DNA from: Adenophora triphylla var. japonica
Lineage: Eukaryota; Streptophyta; Magnoliopsida; Asterales; Campanulaceae
Length of the DNA: 64,000 nucleotides
Assembly (NCBI GenBank): GCA_022495995.1
Contig: JAFEMH010005398.1
Location: forward strand, 62,001 to 126,000
Direction: 5' to 3'
In this document: positions 11,064-23,579 of the stretch, piece after piece
Numbering within the stretch: position 1 is the first letter of the stretch
Layout of the letters: each line of letters begins with the position of its first letter
Translations under genes and position numbers: made by a program
The notes under the pieces: model-generated
Told to the model about the DNA's origin: nothing
The model's database searches: none
Seen by the model: only the letters and a program-made list of their open reading frames with translations

Positions 11064-11526
11064 CACTACTAGAAACAGGCCAGTTATCGACGGACAATTA
11101 AGGGTTACCGACGGATATTTTAATTTATTTGCCGGGAATTTTTTTTAAAAGAATTTTCATTTAGTCCGTCGGTAATGGATTAAATTCCTTCGGTAATACC
11201 GACGTACATTGTCCGTCGGTATTACCGACGTACATAGTTTGTTTGTAATTATTGTCCGTCGGTAATTCTGACGTTGTCCGTCGGTAATTAGACATATAAA
11301 TTGAAGACCCTGCCCTTTCTGCCCATTTACGCTTACACGTCAAAAAAATCCTTAATTCTCAGCGCCGTTTCGCCGCCGTGACACTCGTCGTTCGTTCTGC
11401 CGTCGCCCTTCTGTACTCAAATCTGGCTCATGCCTTCCGATTAAGTTTTCTGGCAATTCCCCAAACTTTCATAAAGTTTAGGGGCAATTCGAAAACTTTT
11501 CCAAACTTTCCAAGGGAGGAAGGACC
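11064..11526 (+). mobile_element. CACTA transposon 5' terminus (truncated)
   Basis: It starts CACTACTAGAAAC, the canonical CACTA (En/Spm) end, and is followed by subterminal repeats of 'gtccgtcggtaat' and its relatives (about 11164, 11210, 11248, 11276). After about 300 bp the sequence becomes GC-rich leader-like DNA and is then cut by the LTR of element A. No matching opposite terminus was found. Confidence 0.75.
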
Positions 11527-12388
11527 TGTTAGGAATTAGAATTTCAAGCAGGACCTCGCTGGAAAGAAGCCTCTAGCTGCCACCATGCGTGAATCTAGAA
11601 ACGTGCTGACACGACAGAGGATAACGCCGGGCGGCTTCTTTTGCCATGGATTCACGCTGGGCGGCTTCTTTAAGAATCACACAGCAGCCTATAAATAGAG
11701 GCCTCCTCTATTCATTTTGATAGACAATTTTCAGCACGTTACTCTGCCCAAATTAAAACACGAATTTTCAGTGACCAAAATCACTCAAAACTCACCTCTC
11801 TCATACACAAATTTCATTTTAATTTATTCCTAAATAGGAAAATTCCCTTGGGAGATAGAGAAAACCAATATTGGTAATCTCTCCTTCCTTTCCCCTTGAT
11901 CTACTCTCATTATCTTGTTTTACTTATTACTTGTCATTTATATTGATTTATTGTCTTAAAATTTCTATCTTTGCAATGTAATCATCATATTCCCACTCCC
12001 GCTACACAAAGGATTCATTGGAGATCCTCTCCCAAGGATGAACAAGGTTCCACAAGTGACTTGTTCTAGGGAAGATCTACCACATGATGATATGATGTCC
12101 CTTTACTTTTATGCAAAAAAATGCAATCTTTATTCATATTATGTCATCCTCTTTCCTTGATCTACCTTTCCAAGAATTGTCCACCTTATGAGGTCTTAAA
12201 GGACATAGGAAAAGCCATAAAGATCATTCATTTTACAATTATGTCACTAGTTTAATAATACTCATTGTGTTATTTACATTAAAAATGCAATCTTTACTTT
12301 AATGTCTTTTTCCCCATGTCCCTAAAAGATGGATCTCTCTTCGAGGATTGTCTAATAGCCTTTTAAGGCACAAAAGACATAAGATGAG
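11527..12388 (+). repeat. 5' LTR of Ogre-like element A, first half
   Basis: It begins TGTTAGGAATT and has a TATA box at 11690. It is interrupted at 12388 by element C and resumes at 24951, as shown by the shared ATGAG target duplication at 12384-12388 and 24946-24950. Together the two halves make an LTR of about 1.65 kb. The 5' end is inferred from the TG start and the distance to the TATA box. Confidence 0.75.
11690..11697 (+). promoter_or_regulatory. LTR TATA box (element A)
   Basis: TATAAATA followed by 'gaggcctcc' is a typical retrotransposon core promoter. Confidence 0.6.
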
Positions 12389-13143
12389 TGAACAGTATAA
12401 ACCGAGATACGAATATGGGTTTGCTCAAGCTGGGCCTAATTGAATTGGGCCACGAATATTATCTAAATAACCAAGTATCAGGGCCGAGTAAGGTCTTCCT
12501 TATATGACGAGGAGCGTTTATCTCAGCCTTATGTCAACATGTTTGGGCCGTTATGCAGCAAGAGACGAGGAAACTAAAGTTCTTACCTCGGCATTCTCCA
12601 CCATGACGAGGAAAATAAATCATTTACCTCGGCATATCTCCGTACCGGCCAATCTTCAAATGACGAGGAAGCAGAATCATTTACCTCGGTCTATTTGTTA
12701 AGGCCGAGGTAAAACATTTGTGTTCCTCGGTGTTCCGGTTAGCAGAACATACAATCCTTATACAACAAGGATTACACATTCATGATTCAATCCAGATTGT
12801 AATCAGCTACACCAATCCAAGTCAAACAATGACTCCTTAATATGTAATTCTCTTAGGATTACATCTTATCTCTTTACAAGTTTATTTCAACATGGATTCT
12901 ATCAATCCATCCTTATAAATACAAGCCCCATGGCTCATTATTAGGTACGTCACTTTTTACATTGGGAAAACTCTGTCCATTTGTTTTCTCATATACAAAC
13001 CGTGAACTTACTCTCACGCCGGAGGGCCTTTAGCCGGATCCGCCCCGGCTTAGTTTACGTGTTTTCTCTTATTTTCAGGCCTTGCAATCACCGGAGCAAC
13101 CATCGCTTGGATTTGGGCTGTTTTGACGATTTTGGCATCATCA
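12389..13143 (+). repeat. 5' LTR of element C
   Basis: It starts TGAACAGTATAAACC and ends GGCATCATCA. It holds repeated 'gacgagga'/'acctcgg' words in U3, a TATA box at 12914, and a U5 block at 13011-13062 (cacgccggaggg ... cgccccggctta) also present in the LTR of element D. Confidence 0.95.
12914..12921 (+). promoter_or_regulatory. LTR TATA box (element C, 5' LTR)
   Basis: TATAAATA precedes 'caagcccc'. The same box occurs at 24716 in the 3' LTR. Confidence 0.65.
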
Positions 13144-13145
13144 AT

Positions 13146-13163
13146 TGGTTCCATTGCCGGGAA
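13146..13163 (+). other. Primer binding site of element C (diverged, tRNA-Asp-like)
   Basis: TGGTTCCATTGCCGGGAA begins two bases after the LTR. It resembles the tRNA-Asp type site used by many Tat and Athila elements but differs at several positions, so the tRNA assignment is tentative. Confidence 0.5.
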
Positions 13164-13486
13164 ATCGATTCAAACACCCTTTGTTTGGCCTGGAAAACGT
13201 TCGCTAAAAGCCAAATTTCTTGCCGGAATTTTTCTACTGATTGAACGAAATTTCTGAACTGTTTGAGTTCTGTTCTAATTACCGCCGGATTCTGCAAAAA
13301 TTTGGCCGGAATCCGCCTGTTCGCGTCTGAAGCGAATTTTCTGGCCTGAAATTTTTGTGTTGGAAAAATCGCAATTGGCTGTTGGTTTGGGGTCAAAATT
13401 TGCCCTAATTTTGGCCAGAAATTTGGATCTATTGGAAATTGTGATTTTTGGAAAATTTACACTTGGTAATTTGCTGTTGGCTTACA

Positions 13487-15817
13487 ATGGACGGACAGTT
13501 TACAAGTGTTACGGCTGAGGACCCAACCCAGGTGAATGGGGCGAACACAGGAGCCGAGGAACTGCCTCCTCCTCCTCCTCTACCTCAGCCAGATGCCCCT
13601 CCTCCCCTCTCCATGACCCTTCGTTCCAAGGGTCAGGTGAATGCCGAGGGAGAAGGCGCTGAGCTTCCTCGTCCCACTCGTGCTCGTGGAAAGCAAGTGG
13701 GAAGGAAGAAAACAAAGAATGCCGACGCCGGTCAAGCTGGAGGAAGTCAACCCATTGACCGACGCTCTTTGTTGCATAAGCAAATGGAGACATTACAAAG
13801 AATGTATGAAACACAGGTTGCTCTCTTGCAATTAGATCCAGAGCATTCCATGGCTGAATTTATTAGGCCATCTGTGGGCAACCCCCTTGAAAAGGGACAG
13901 GATGAGCAACAACCTCCTCCCCTCAAGACTAAGGACCTACCAATGCCAGCCCCCCGGGATTCTCCTCATCCTCGGCACAACAGTAAGCAGAGAGCACCAG
14001 TGGTCGACTTGAGAAGCCACTTAACTCCTAGGGAAGAGGAAGTAAATTCCAGGGACCTAAGAACGAGACTCAGCTTGAACAGACGACTATCTCCTGCTCG
14101 TCTTGTCATGGCACCTAAACGTCCCACGCCACCTCGATCTCGTCAACCAAATTCTCCTCGACCTCGTCGACCGGATTCTCCTCGTCCTCGGCATCGAGAA
14201 TTTGCAAGACCAAGGACACCAGAGCCGTACAGAATGATACTTGGCGGTCAAGACCTGGAATTAAGGCGTGATAGAGCTCCTTCCAAACGGGACAGCCACC
14301 GACATGACGCGGAGCACAGTAGGGTGAACGATCGCCCCAAGGATAAATCCGTCAGAAGCTCCCAACGAAGCACCCGCTCAAGCAGTGACAAGGGAGTGGA
14401 AACCAAGCAATGGGAGCTGTTGAAGCAAAGACTGGATGACATGGAGAGGGGAAAGAAGTTTAATGACGATGATTACGACTGGGCAACACGTCCATTCTCT
14501 TTAAGGATAACTGCAGCTCCACCTAATCCCCACCTCAAGCTTCCTAATTTTGAAAAATACAATGGCACTACTGATGCAAAAGACCATGTGCAGAGTTTTG
14601 AACAAACTATGAATCTCCTCACCACTGCTGATGACCTGCTCTGTAAAGCTTTCGCTAGCACCTTCTCCGGAACAGCTTTGACCTGGTTCCGTGAGCTTAA
14701 AAGAGGTAGCATCGAATGCTGGAGAGGCATGAGGAGAATGTTCTTGGACCACTTTGCTACTGCTGGTAAGAGGAAGATAAGACTGGCTGACTTGGCCAAC
14801 ATTGAGCAGGGAAAGGGAGAGACCACCCTCAGCTATTATAATCGGTTCCGAAAAATGGCGGACCAGGTTGAAGAAAGCCTCACTGACAAGGAAGTTATTG
14901 TTTGTTTCAATTCCGGCTTAAAATCTGGTCCCCTCGTTTATGAACTCTCAGCCAGGGAACCTCAAACAAAGTCCGAGCTATACAAGGTAGCTTATGCCAT
15001 TTCCATGGCTGAGGATAAAACAAAGAAGAGGGGAGCTGACAAGACAGAAACAGAGGCGACAGGAAACCGCCAGAATAGTAATGGAAACGGCAAGGGATCC
15101 AAAGGGAAAAACAAAACAAGGAGTACGGAGAAGCTTGAGTTCACTCCTCTTACTAAGCCCATTTCTGAAATCATGCAGCTGGTCAACCTTCCTCCACCTC
15201 AACCAATGACCGACAAGCCAAAATTCCCTCGTAACATGAACAAATACTGTGATTTTCACAAAGATAACGGGCACACCACCGATGGTTGTTGGGCTCTCAA
15301 GAAAATAATCCAAAAATGGGTCGACGAGGGAAAGTTAGACCGTTATGTTATGAAAAAAGATAACAAGCGGAAGCGGAAGGAAGAGGAAAGTGAAGATGAC
15401 GACAAAAGCGAGGAGGAAGACCGAAGGCCTCCTAGGGCCAAGTTGCATGTGATACGGGAAGAGGTAACGTCTACCAGAAAACTAAGGGACCAGATCCACG
15501 AGCTGAGCAAAGTGTATCATGTTCCTGCTTGGATCCATAAAGCGGAAGAGGTCATTAGTTTCTCTCCTAATGAGTTAGCTGGAAGCCGAGCAGCTCGCGA
15601 ACAACCCTTGGTGATAAAAGGTCGAATAGACAACGTTGAATCCGAAAGACTTCTTGTTGACACGGGGGCCTCTCGTGACATCCTCAGATACTCAGCCTTC
15701 CAACGAGATGGGCTTAAAAGACACCATGTTGGAACCCTACCATGGAAGGCTAGAAGGATTCACCAACCACAAAGTTGGAGCCAAGGGCACTGTGGAGCTA
15801 GAACTCGAAGTCGGTGA
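13487..15817 (+). CDS. gag: gag polyprotein of element C (with start of protease)
   Basis: The capsid precursor of the retrotransposon assembles the cytoplasmic virus-like particle. The ATG at 13487 (MDGQFTSVTAEDPTQ) is chosen because upstream in-frame codons lack an ATG. The first 300 residues are Pro/Arg/Ser-rich and likely disordered. A Retrotrans_gag domain follows (about 14500-15010; motifs LPNFEKYNGTTD, ALTWFREL and YYNRFRKMADQV). A Cys/His-rich segment 'KYCDFHKDNGHTTDGC' lies near 15240, and a Lys/Glu tract near 15360-15430. Near 15657 the frame enters the aspartic protease (LLVDTGAS) and then runs out of frame around 15720. The ORF is 777 codons long from this ATG and otherwise intact. 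Confidence 0.9.
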   Translation: MDGQFTSVTAEDPTQVNGANTGAEELPPPPPLPQPDAPPPLSMTLRSKGQVNAEGEGAELPRPTRARGKQVGRKKTKNADAGQAGGSQPIDRRSLLHKQMETLQRMYETQVALLQLDPEHSMAEFIRPSVGNPLEKGQDEQQPPPLKTKDLPMPAPRDSPHPRHNSKQRAPVVDLRSHLTPREEEVNSRDLRTRLSLNRRLSPARLVMAPKRPTPPRSRQPNSPRPRRPDSPRPRHREFARPRTPEPYRMILGGQDLELRRDRAPSKRDSHRHDAEHSRVNDRPKDKSVRSSQRSTRSSSDKGVETKQWELLKQRLDDMERGKKFNDDDYDWATRPFSLRITAAPPNPHLKLPNFEKYNGTTDAKDHVQSFEQTMNLLTTADDLLCKAFASTFSGTALTWFRELKRGSIECWRGMRRMFLDHFATAGKRKIRLADLANIEQGKGETTLSYYNRFRKMADQVEESLTDKEVIVCFNSGLKSGPLVYELSAREPQTKSELYKVAYAISMAEDKTKKRGADKTETEATGNRQNSNGNGKGSKGKNKTRSTEKLEFTPLTKPISEIMQLVNLPPPQPMTDKPKFPRNMNKYCDFHKDNGHTTDGCWALKKIIQKWVDEGKLDRYVMKKDNKRKRKEEESEDDDKSEEEDRRPPRAKLHVIREEVTSTRKLRDQIHELSKVYHVPAWIHKAEEVISFSPNELAGSRAAREQPLVIKGRIDNVESERLLVDTGASRDILRYSAFQRDGLKRHHVGTLPWKARRIHQPQSWSQGHCGARTRSR

Positions 15818-18800
15818 TCATCCCTTCCTAGCCAAAGCCACAGTCAATTTTGTAGTCATGGATTTGACTAGTGATTACCATGCAATCATAGGCATTCCAA
15901 GTCAAGCCAAACTTGGGCTGGTAGCCTCACTTCCCCACCAACGAGTTAAATTTCCCACCGGGCGGGGATTGGATGCGTGAGGGCCACCCCCAAGGACTTC
16001 TTGGAACATGTTGTGAAGAGCAGAAAGAAATCCAAGAGTGTAGAGATAGATACCCCGAGGAAAATATTAAGATCTCCCAGTCTCAGAAAACCACCGAAAC
16101 TAGCTCCAGAATTAGCTATATTCTTGAAGTACCCACGGAGGATGAAGAGCCTATGGTCCAAGAAATTGCGAGATGACCAAGGCATATTCCTATCTGTACC
16201 TGAGGAAGACCCTACGGTCCAAGAAATTGCAGATGACCTAGGCATAATTCAGTCCGTATCAGAAGAAGACCCTGTTCTCTTCAACGGCCAGAACTCGGGG
16301 GCCAACCACGACCTAGAAAAGGTCAATCTCCCAGATGTTGATAAGCTCATGGAGGAAGAGGGCCTCAACGTGAATGACAATGAAGGGAGAAGAATTAGAG
16401 AAATCATCATCGAGTCTCTAGAATTCCGTGACGGTCTTGAAATGAAGCCTGTTGACGAACTGGAAGAGATAGTCATCAACCCTGATTATCCTGAACAAAA
16501 AATCAAGCTCGGGGGCCAACTATCTCCAGAAGAGAAAGAAAAAATCATCTTCCTCTTAAAAAGCAGTCTCGACGTCTTTGCTTGGAGAGTCGAAGATATG
16601 AGGGGGATCAATGAAGAAGTAGCTCTCCACCGCCTTGAAGTTGATCCTTTGGCAAAGACTATCTCCCAGACAAGGAGAAATTTTGCAAGGGACAAGGAGG
16701 AAGCTATAAAAGAAGAAGTGCGAAATTACTTAGTCTTTGGAATAATTCGTGAAGTTAAGTACCCGTTTGGTTGCCCAATGTAGTTATGGTGAAGAAGCAA
16801 AATGGGAAATGGCGCATGTGCATAGACTTTACTGATCTAAACAAAGCCTGCCCCAAGGACAGCTATCCTCTTCCTAGAATTGACAAGTTGGTTGATTCTA
16901 TCGCTGGACATCAAACTCTCAGCTTCCTAGATGCCTATTCAGGCTATCATCAGATAAAAATGGCGGAAGAGGACATTGAGAAGACGGCCTTCCAAACACC
17001 TAGGGGTAATTACTGTTACATCATGATGCCTTTTGGGCTCGCAACGCGGGTGCTACATACCGGCGAATGGTGAATCGAGTTTTGCAAGCCAAATAGGTCG
17101 CAACATGGAAGCTTATATTGATGACATGGTCATAAAGACCAAGGAAGGCAGCCACGTTCCCGACCTGCAAGAGACAATCCACAACCTCCGAGCTAATAAC
17201 ATGAAGCTAAATCCGAGCAAGTGCGTGTTTGGAGTAACAAAGGAAAGTTCCTAGGCTTCATGGTATCACAAAGGGGATTGAAGCAAACCCCGAAAAATCA
17301 AGGCGCTCGTTGACATGAAGGAACCTACCACCATCAAGGAGGTTCAAAGACTTAATGGAAGAATCGCGGCCCTTGGAAGATTCATTGCAAATCCGCCGAA
17401 AAGTCACCGCCTTTCTTCAAGGTATTGAAGGGTACCAAGAGCTTCTCTGGACTCCCGAATGCTCTGAAGCATTCCTCCAGGTTGAAGGAGTACTTGGGTT
17501 CCCCTCCCTTGCTTAGCGATCCGACCACCGGTGAGATGCTGTACGTCTTCCTAGGCGCCATCTGATCATGCTTTGTCGCATTTGTCCTAGTTCGAAATGA
17601 CGAAGGAATTCAAAAGCCTGTCTACTATGTCTCTAAGGCACTATCCGACGTGGAAAGCGAGATACTTGATGTGGAGAAGATAGCGTACGCACTAGTCATT
17701 GCATCAAGGAAGCTACGTGCTTATTTTTACGCACATCCTATCACGGTGTACACAAATGAACCATTGAAGAAGATACTACATAAGTTGGACGGCTCGGGCG
17801 TCTCCTTAAGCTGGTCCATCGCTCTCACTGAGTTTGATATCACGTACCAACCAAGGAAGACCCTCCTGGCACAACCTTTGGTTGACTTCATGGTCGAGGC
17901 GCCTTTATGGGTGAGCATCTCCCCACCTCTAGGAAGCAAAACGCACCGAGAGGATAAAGACTCTCCCATTGAACTCCCATCCAGCTGTTGGATCCACGTA
18001 TACGGACGGATCGGCCACCAAGGACGAAGCGGAGGCGGAATTGTGCTAGCGAGCCGGAAGGAGAATATACTACGCAAGACGCCATCCGTTTCAAGTTCCT
18101 GCCTCCAATAATCAAGCGGAATATGAAGCTCTAATATTTGGCATTGAATTAGCCTCCTTCTATGGAGCGACTAGGGTGGCGGCCTTCTGCGACTCCCAAC
18201 TCGTTGTCAAACAAGTAAAGGGAGAGTATAATACCCAAGACCCCACCCTTGCCAAGTATAGAGACCTGGTCCTAGATAGGACGAAGAAGATGGAATTTTC
18301 GAGCTCAAACAAATTGGCGGGAAGATAACCAAGTCGCAGACGTTCTTTCCAAATTGGCTACCATGGATGTCTCTAAGACCGGTCCTTACGTGGTTTATCT
18401 TTGAGGAACACACGCATACGAAAGACTACAAATCATGCTCCTAGATGGAGAAGATAGATGCTGGATCGATGATTACATTGAGAAGGAAAAACTACCAGAA
18501 GATGAGGTTCGAGCTAAGCTTATCAAAAAGAGGTCCCCAAGGTTCGTGGTGATGAATGGAGTCCTCTACCGAAGATCTTTCACAAAGCCCCTGCTAAGGT
18601 GTGTCTATCCCAAGGAAGTTGAGAACCTCTTGGCGTAAGTACATGAAGGTGTTTGCGGCGGACACCGGGGGCAGAACCTTAGGCGATAAAATCATATCAC
18701 TAGGGTACTATTGGCCAAACCGAGGGAAGACGCGCACGCCTATGTTCGAAAATGTGACAAGTGCCAAAGGTTCTCGACATTCCTAGACTACGGCGGTTGA

Positions 18801-19677
18801 GCAAACACTTGTAATACCTACGTGGCCGTTTGATATGTGGGGGATCAATATCATCGGACCCTTCCCTCCCGCCCGTGGTAATTGCAAGTACGTGATAGTA
18901 GGCATTGATTACTTCTCCAAGTGGATAGAAGCCAAGGCATTAGCCAAGATAACGAAGAGAACGCGATCAACTTTGTCCATGACAACATGAGTGCGGTCGG
19001 CCTTCCACATACAATTGTCTACGATCATGGACTGCAATTCTCCACGGCATTCACTACGAGTTGGGAAGAGTAAAAGTCCGCCATGCAAAATCTTCGGTTA
19101 GCGAGACCACGAGGCAATGGCCAAGCGAAGCGGCAAACAAAGCTGGTCCTAACCGCCCTCACCAAGAACACTTGAAGGACGCGAGGGTAGATGGTTGGAC
19201 GAACTTCCCTAGCCTTATGGGCGGGTCGTTCGCACAACCACCCGGGGCCAATGGGGAAACCCCATTCGCACTAACCTTCGGTTCCGAGGCTATGGCACCG
19301 GCGGAGATGGCCATCCCTACGGTGAGAAATTCCCATTACGATGAGCAAGTCAACAAGGTCAATAGGCTCCTGGACTGGACACGATAGATGAGAAATGACT
19401 AGTGCACGGATGAGGATGGTGAATTACAAACAAAGGACCAGGCGTATCATGATAAGAGGGTCATCGGAAGAGTATTCCAAGTAGGCGATTGGGTACTCGA
19501 GAAAAATTGAAGCTCTTGGACGAAAGACGAGAACGAGAACAAGCTCTCCCCAAATTGGGAAGGTCCTTATATCATCACTCAAGTCATTCGTGAAGGGACC
19601 TACAGATTGAAGACCAAGGAGGGGAAGGACCTCAAGCATCCCTGGCACTCAGACAACCTTAGAAAATACTATCACTA
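15650..19677 (+). pseudogene. pol: pol of element C: protease, RT, RNase H, archaeal RNase H, integrase (frameshifted)
   Basis: All pol domains are present in order but spread over several frames. The protease starts at DTGAS (15659) and continues in another frame to about 15980 (DYHAIIGIPS). Reverse transcriptase covers about 16480-17260, with KWRMCIDFTDLNKACPKD, then a shift, then the catalytic YIDDM at 17114-17128. RNase H covers about 17540-17910. A second, archaeal-type RNase H lies at about 17990-18330 (NNQAEYEALIFGIELA, CDSQLVVKQV), the hallmark of Tat elements. The integrase zinc-binding part is near 18640-18780, the core near 18830-19060, and the C-terminal part ends at 19677 (WHSDNLRKYYH). 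There are at least eight frame changes or stops, so this copy cannot encode a working enzyme. Confidence 0.9.
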
Positions 19678-19869
19678 GTCTAGTTTATCTTACAGTAGAT
19701 TAGTTTCTTATTTCTGTCTTTTAGTTTTGATTAGTTGATAGGTTTGCGGTTAGTTGTAATCGCATTTCGGTTTTATGAAAACGAGTCTCTTCCAAATAAG
19801 TGCGAAAGCAACTATCAACTCTTCATACGGACATCGAAGATGAGGGTGCATCCCCAGGCTCTTACGTAT

Positions 19870-20280
19870 GCAACACATCTGTCGGGTCCACCTTGACTCG
19901 GGATACCAAACGGCCAAGACCGAGGGACCTCCTTGGCACGATGGCTTACAACACATCTGTCAAGGGTCCACCTTGACTCGGGATACCAAACGGCCAGACC
20001 AAGGGACCTCCTTGGCACGATGGCTTACAACACATCTGTCGAGGTCCACCTTGACTCGGGATACCAAACGGCCAAGACCGAGGACCTCCTTGGCACGATG
20101 GCTTACAACACATCCTGTCAAGGGTCCACCTTGACTCAGGATACCAAACAGCCAAGACCAAGGGACCTCCTTGGCCTGATGGCTTACAACACATCCTGTC
20201 TAGGGTCCACCTTGACTTAGGAGACTAACAGCCAAGACCGAGGACTTTCCTCGGCCTAATGGCTTGACAAACCTCCTACC
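19870..20280 (+). repeat. 80-bp tandem array in the 3' untranslated part of element C
   Basis: Five units begin at 'ccttgactcg' (19891, 19971, 20049, 20129, 20210), with spacing of 80, 78, 80 and 81 bp. Each contains 'gataccaaacggccaagacc' and 'atggcttacaacacatc'. The array lies just after pol and before the antisense gene. Confidence 0.9.
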
Positions 20281-20582
20281 ATGAGTCAACTCTGATTCAG
20301 GATTACAACACTTTACAGCCAAGGAAACCTTCCTCGGCCTAAATAACTAAAGAGCATAGTTAAAGCCGAGGAGTATTTCCTCGGCCTAATCACTTTGCCC
20401 AGGATTTGGGAGCAAGGAACCTTCCTGGGATCCCGACTTCTTAAGTCTAGTGCCTCGGCCTAGCATACAAAAATATGAGCAAGTTATGGAAATTACACGA
20501 ATCATGACAAAAGGATTTTCATTGATATTCAAAAAATTACAAAGGTCCTACCATCTATTACAGAACAAAGAAAAAAGCTATC

Positions 20583-23571
20583 CTAAGACTGATGCATGTC
20601 ATCAAAAGGCTTGTCATCCGGCCGATCTTCAGTGATAGTGCCGGGGGGAGGAAGGACCGTTTGTTCAGTGAAGGCATTATTTTCCTCGGTCCCTCCTTCC
20701 ACCTCGGCTTCTATGACCTCGGGCTCTTCAGCGTCCTGGATCGCCTCCACCAGGTCTTTGATATTGCCGGGGACAACAGAGGCCGGCCTCCACACTTCCC
20801 TGCAAGCGTGAGCATCCTTGGCAGCCATCAGCTCCAAGTTGCTTTCAGAATAGGGGACCAAGTGATGGAGAGCCCTGACTTCCTCAGCATATTGATCCCT
20901 GCAAATTAGCTGTGCAACCTTATTAATGTCCAGACCGGTGGAAGGATCAGCCAAAATGCTCCGGGCCAAATGAAGATAGCCATCTTCGAACATAGTGGCC
21001 GTCTGCTCATCCACGGCCTCTCTGAAGGCCGAGCTGGCCATCATCAATTCCTTGAAGGCCGAGCTCTCCTTAAACCGAGCAACGGCCTCTTCCTCCCTAG
21101 CTGGGAGGGTAGCTTCTAATCCCCGGCATTTGGCCTCAGCTTCATCGGCCTTGGTTTGAAGCTCGGCCTTATCAGCCTTTGCCTGGGCAAGCTCTTCTTC
21201 CTTACGCCGGAGATGTTCCTCGGCCTTGGCCTTCTCTTCCTCGGCCCTTTTCACTTCGGCCTCCACCTTGGCCTTGGCTGCCACAAGTTCAGAGTCCTTG
21301 GCCTTTAAAAGCTTAGTCAAGGAAGCCTTATCATTTTCACTCTTCGCTTGGGCAGCCTTGGCCTCATTCAGGCGCCTTGTCTTCTTCTTGGCTAGTACAT
21401 TCTCGTACGCCGTGACAGAAGCCAGCTGAAAGAGAAATCGTTATTAGAAAGATAAGCAAATATCAAGGGCAGTAAACAAGAAAAGGACCAACATTTACCT
21501 CAGCAATCAAGAGTCCCTTGTGGCAGAGCAAGGTATCTTCGTTGGGAGCCTCTTTACAAAATGCCTCGTAGGCATCCTCGTCCATAGCCCTTTGAATGGG
21601 AGCTCGGCCCAATCTTACTAAGGGTCCCTCCCTAGCCAACAAAGGAAGTCCCTTAAGACGGGGAACATTGATGGACATGCTCTTGGCCAGCTCGTCGGCC
21701 TCTTCAACGGTCTTTATGTTTTGAATGGTCAAGGGAGGGGGAGCCTCAACATTGGGGGCCCCACTGACACTTGCCCGTTTAGCTGCAGGCTCCTCGGCGC
21801 TGACAGTTGGGGTTCTCTTGGAGCATGATCTCCTTTGGACGAGGTCAGTTTCCTCGGCTCCAACCTCTTCCTCGGCATCAACATGGAGGCTATGCCCCTC
21901 TGCAGTTGATGGATTGGTTTGTTCGTCAGCCGCCGGTTCCTCGGCATTTACTTCCCCGTGTAATTTAAGGGGAAGGGGTTGGTCATCCTGAACATTGAGG
22001 ATGAGATTACGGGCATTAGCATCCTCCCTCCTTTCTACCAAGGCAGCCTTCTTGCTCAGCCTCCTCTTCCTCTTCACTAGCTCTTGGGGACTTAGTCTCT
22101 CCATGGCTATAGCTTCCTCTTCCTCGGCGGTTAGATCTGCAAGGACGAGGAAAAGAGTTAAATACGGGCAGAGGTAACAAAGCATTTAAAAAGTACCAAG
22201 TAAAAAAGAAACATTTACGTCCAACTATGTCGATGGCTTTCAAACATTGGTCCCGGGGACGTTCAGTCTTGCACGTAATGCAATCCTCATGGAACACTAA
22301 GCCGGGGTGAATTGTCCAGTCATTGAAGCGTCTCCCCCTCTTTACGGTGACAAGGGAGATACCACATCCTTCTTCCCGGCATCAAACCCGCTGTATGTAA
22401 TAGTGGTCAGAGGACTCGACCACCGACCAATCGAGGACCCCCACCTCGGCAAATTCTTCTAGGCGTTTAATCAAGTCCTTGGTCCATTCATATTGTTGGA
22501 CGGGGAAGGAAGAAGTTGGACCTTTACAAGGAGACTGGAACTCCCATCCTTGGCGGCTCTCAACCCTTATAACATGGTTATCCCAACCAGCCACTTTGCT
22601 AGACATAGGGAGGAGCGGCTTCGGTTTCTTAGACGCACTCTTAATGACGAGGAGCCAACTCTCCTTGACAAATTGAACATGGTAGAAATGTCTAAAGGCT
22701 CCCATGGTTGGCTCGTACCTAAGCTACGGCAAGGACGATGAAGGCGACGAGAACCCTGGTACCATTAGCTCCTAGCATGGCCGGCACTGCCCTCACATCG
22801 TCTAAAAATTCGCAGATGAAAGGATCCAGGGGAAGACGAAGTCCTTGTTGGAATTGTTTGAAGTAGAAGTGGACGAAGTCTTGATTATAGTAAAAGTTGT
22901 CCTCTTCCTTCTTTGTCTTCAGCTCCATATGGCCCATATAAGTTAGCCTGTACTCAGCTTTGTCTACCCCGTACTTGGAGTACAGCTTTTCCAACATGGG
23001 ATCCCCGGCTCTTGGGGTCCTCTCTTGTCTTTGTCCTAATCCTTGGCCTCCTCGTCCTCGGCCTCCTCTTCTTCGGGCCAAGCGGCCATCAGTTTGTGCT
23101 TCATCCATGAAAGCATCAACTATTCGAGTAGACGAGGAGGGTTCTCCTTCTCTTCCCGTCATATCTGCATAAAGACGAGGAGACAAAATTAGTGACCTCG
23201 TCCATGACTGATTTAGGACGAGGAAGGGAGATTCCCCTCCTCGTCATTTAATAAGGCCGAGGAGGGAGCCGTACCTCTCAGGCGCTCACGCATTTTCGCG
23301 ATCAGAGGCCGGGTAGAACAGATCGATGTGTTCCATCATCTCAGCCATATCCTCAAAAACTATAATGTTGGGTGAACCAGACTCAATCCTATCTATTCTT
23401 GTGGAGTCAGGGTATTGGAGGAATAGACGAGTTCGACCATAACCTCTCAACTGCTTGCTTACATCATCCAGTGAGCATCAACCATGGACCTCTCTCTCTA
23501 CGATAGACCCTCAGATTTCCAGTATGATATCCATAACGGAATCGGGGAGAATGGTCCCAAGAACGAGCCAT
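20583..23571 (-). pseudogene. Antisense gene of element C: PF04195-like protein with coiled coil
   Basis: On the minus strand the gene probably starts at the ATG at 23571 (MARSWDHSPRFRYG), matching the start of the homologue in element D (MARYKTCARRVRYG). Later segments are 22719-23186 (core GLRLPLDPFICEF and NGTRVLVAFIVLA, matching D), 22382-22705 (YEWTKDLIKRLEEFAEVGV), 21463-22185 (acidic, low complexity) and 20583-21320 (coiled coil of about 100 residues rich in Glu/Lys/Ala, then a globular tail). Gaps near 22186-22215 and 21430-21490 look like introns. Stops upstream of 23186 show decay. The function of this family in Tat elements is unknown. Confidence 0.65.
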
Positions 23572-23579
23572 TTCTAAGG

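Noticed and set aside
13509..15313. Antisense open frames opposite gag of element C
   Set aside because: They are shadows of the sense frame, with no conserved counterpart, unlike the antisense gene at 20.6-23.6 kb.
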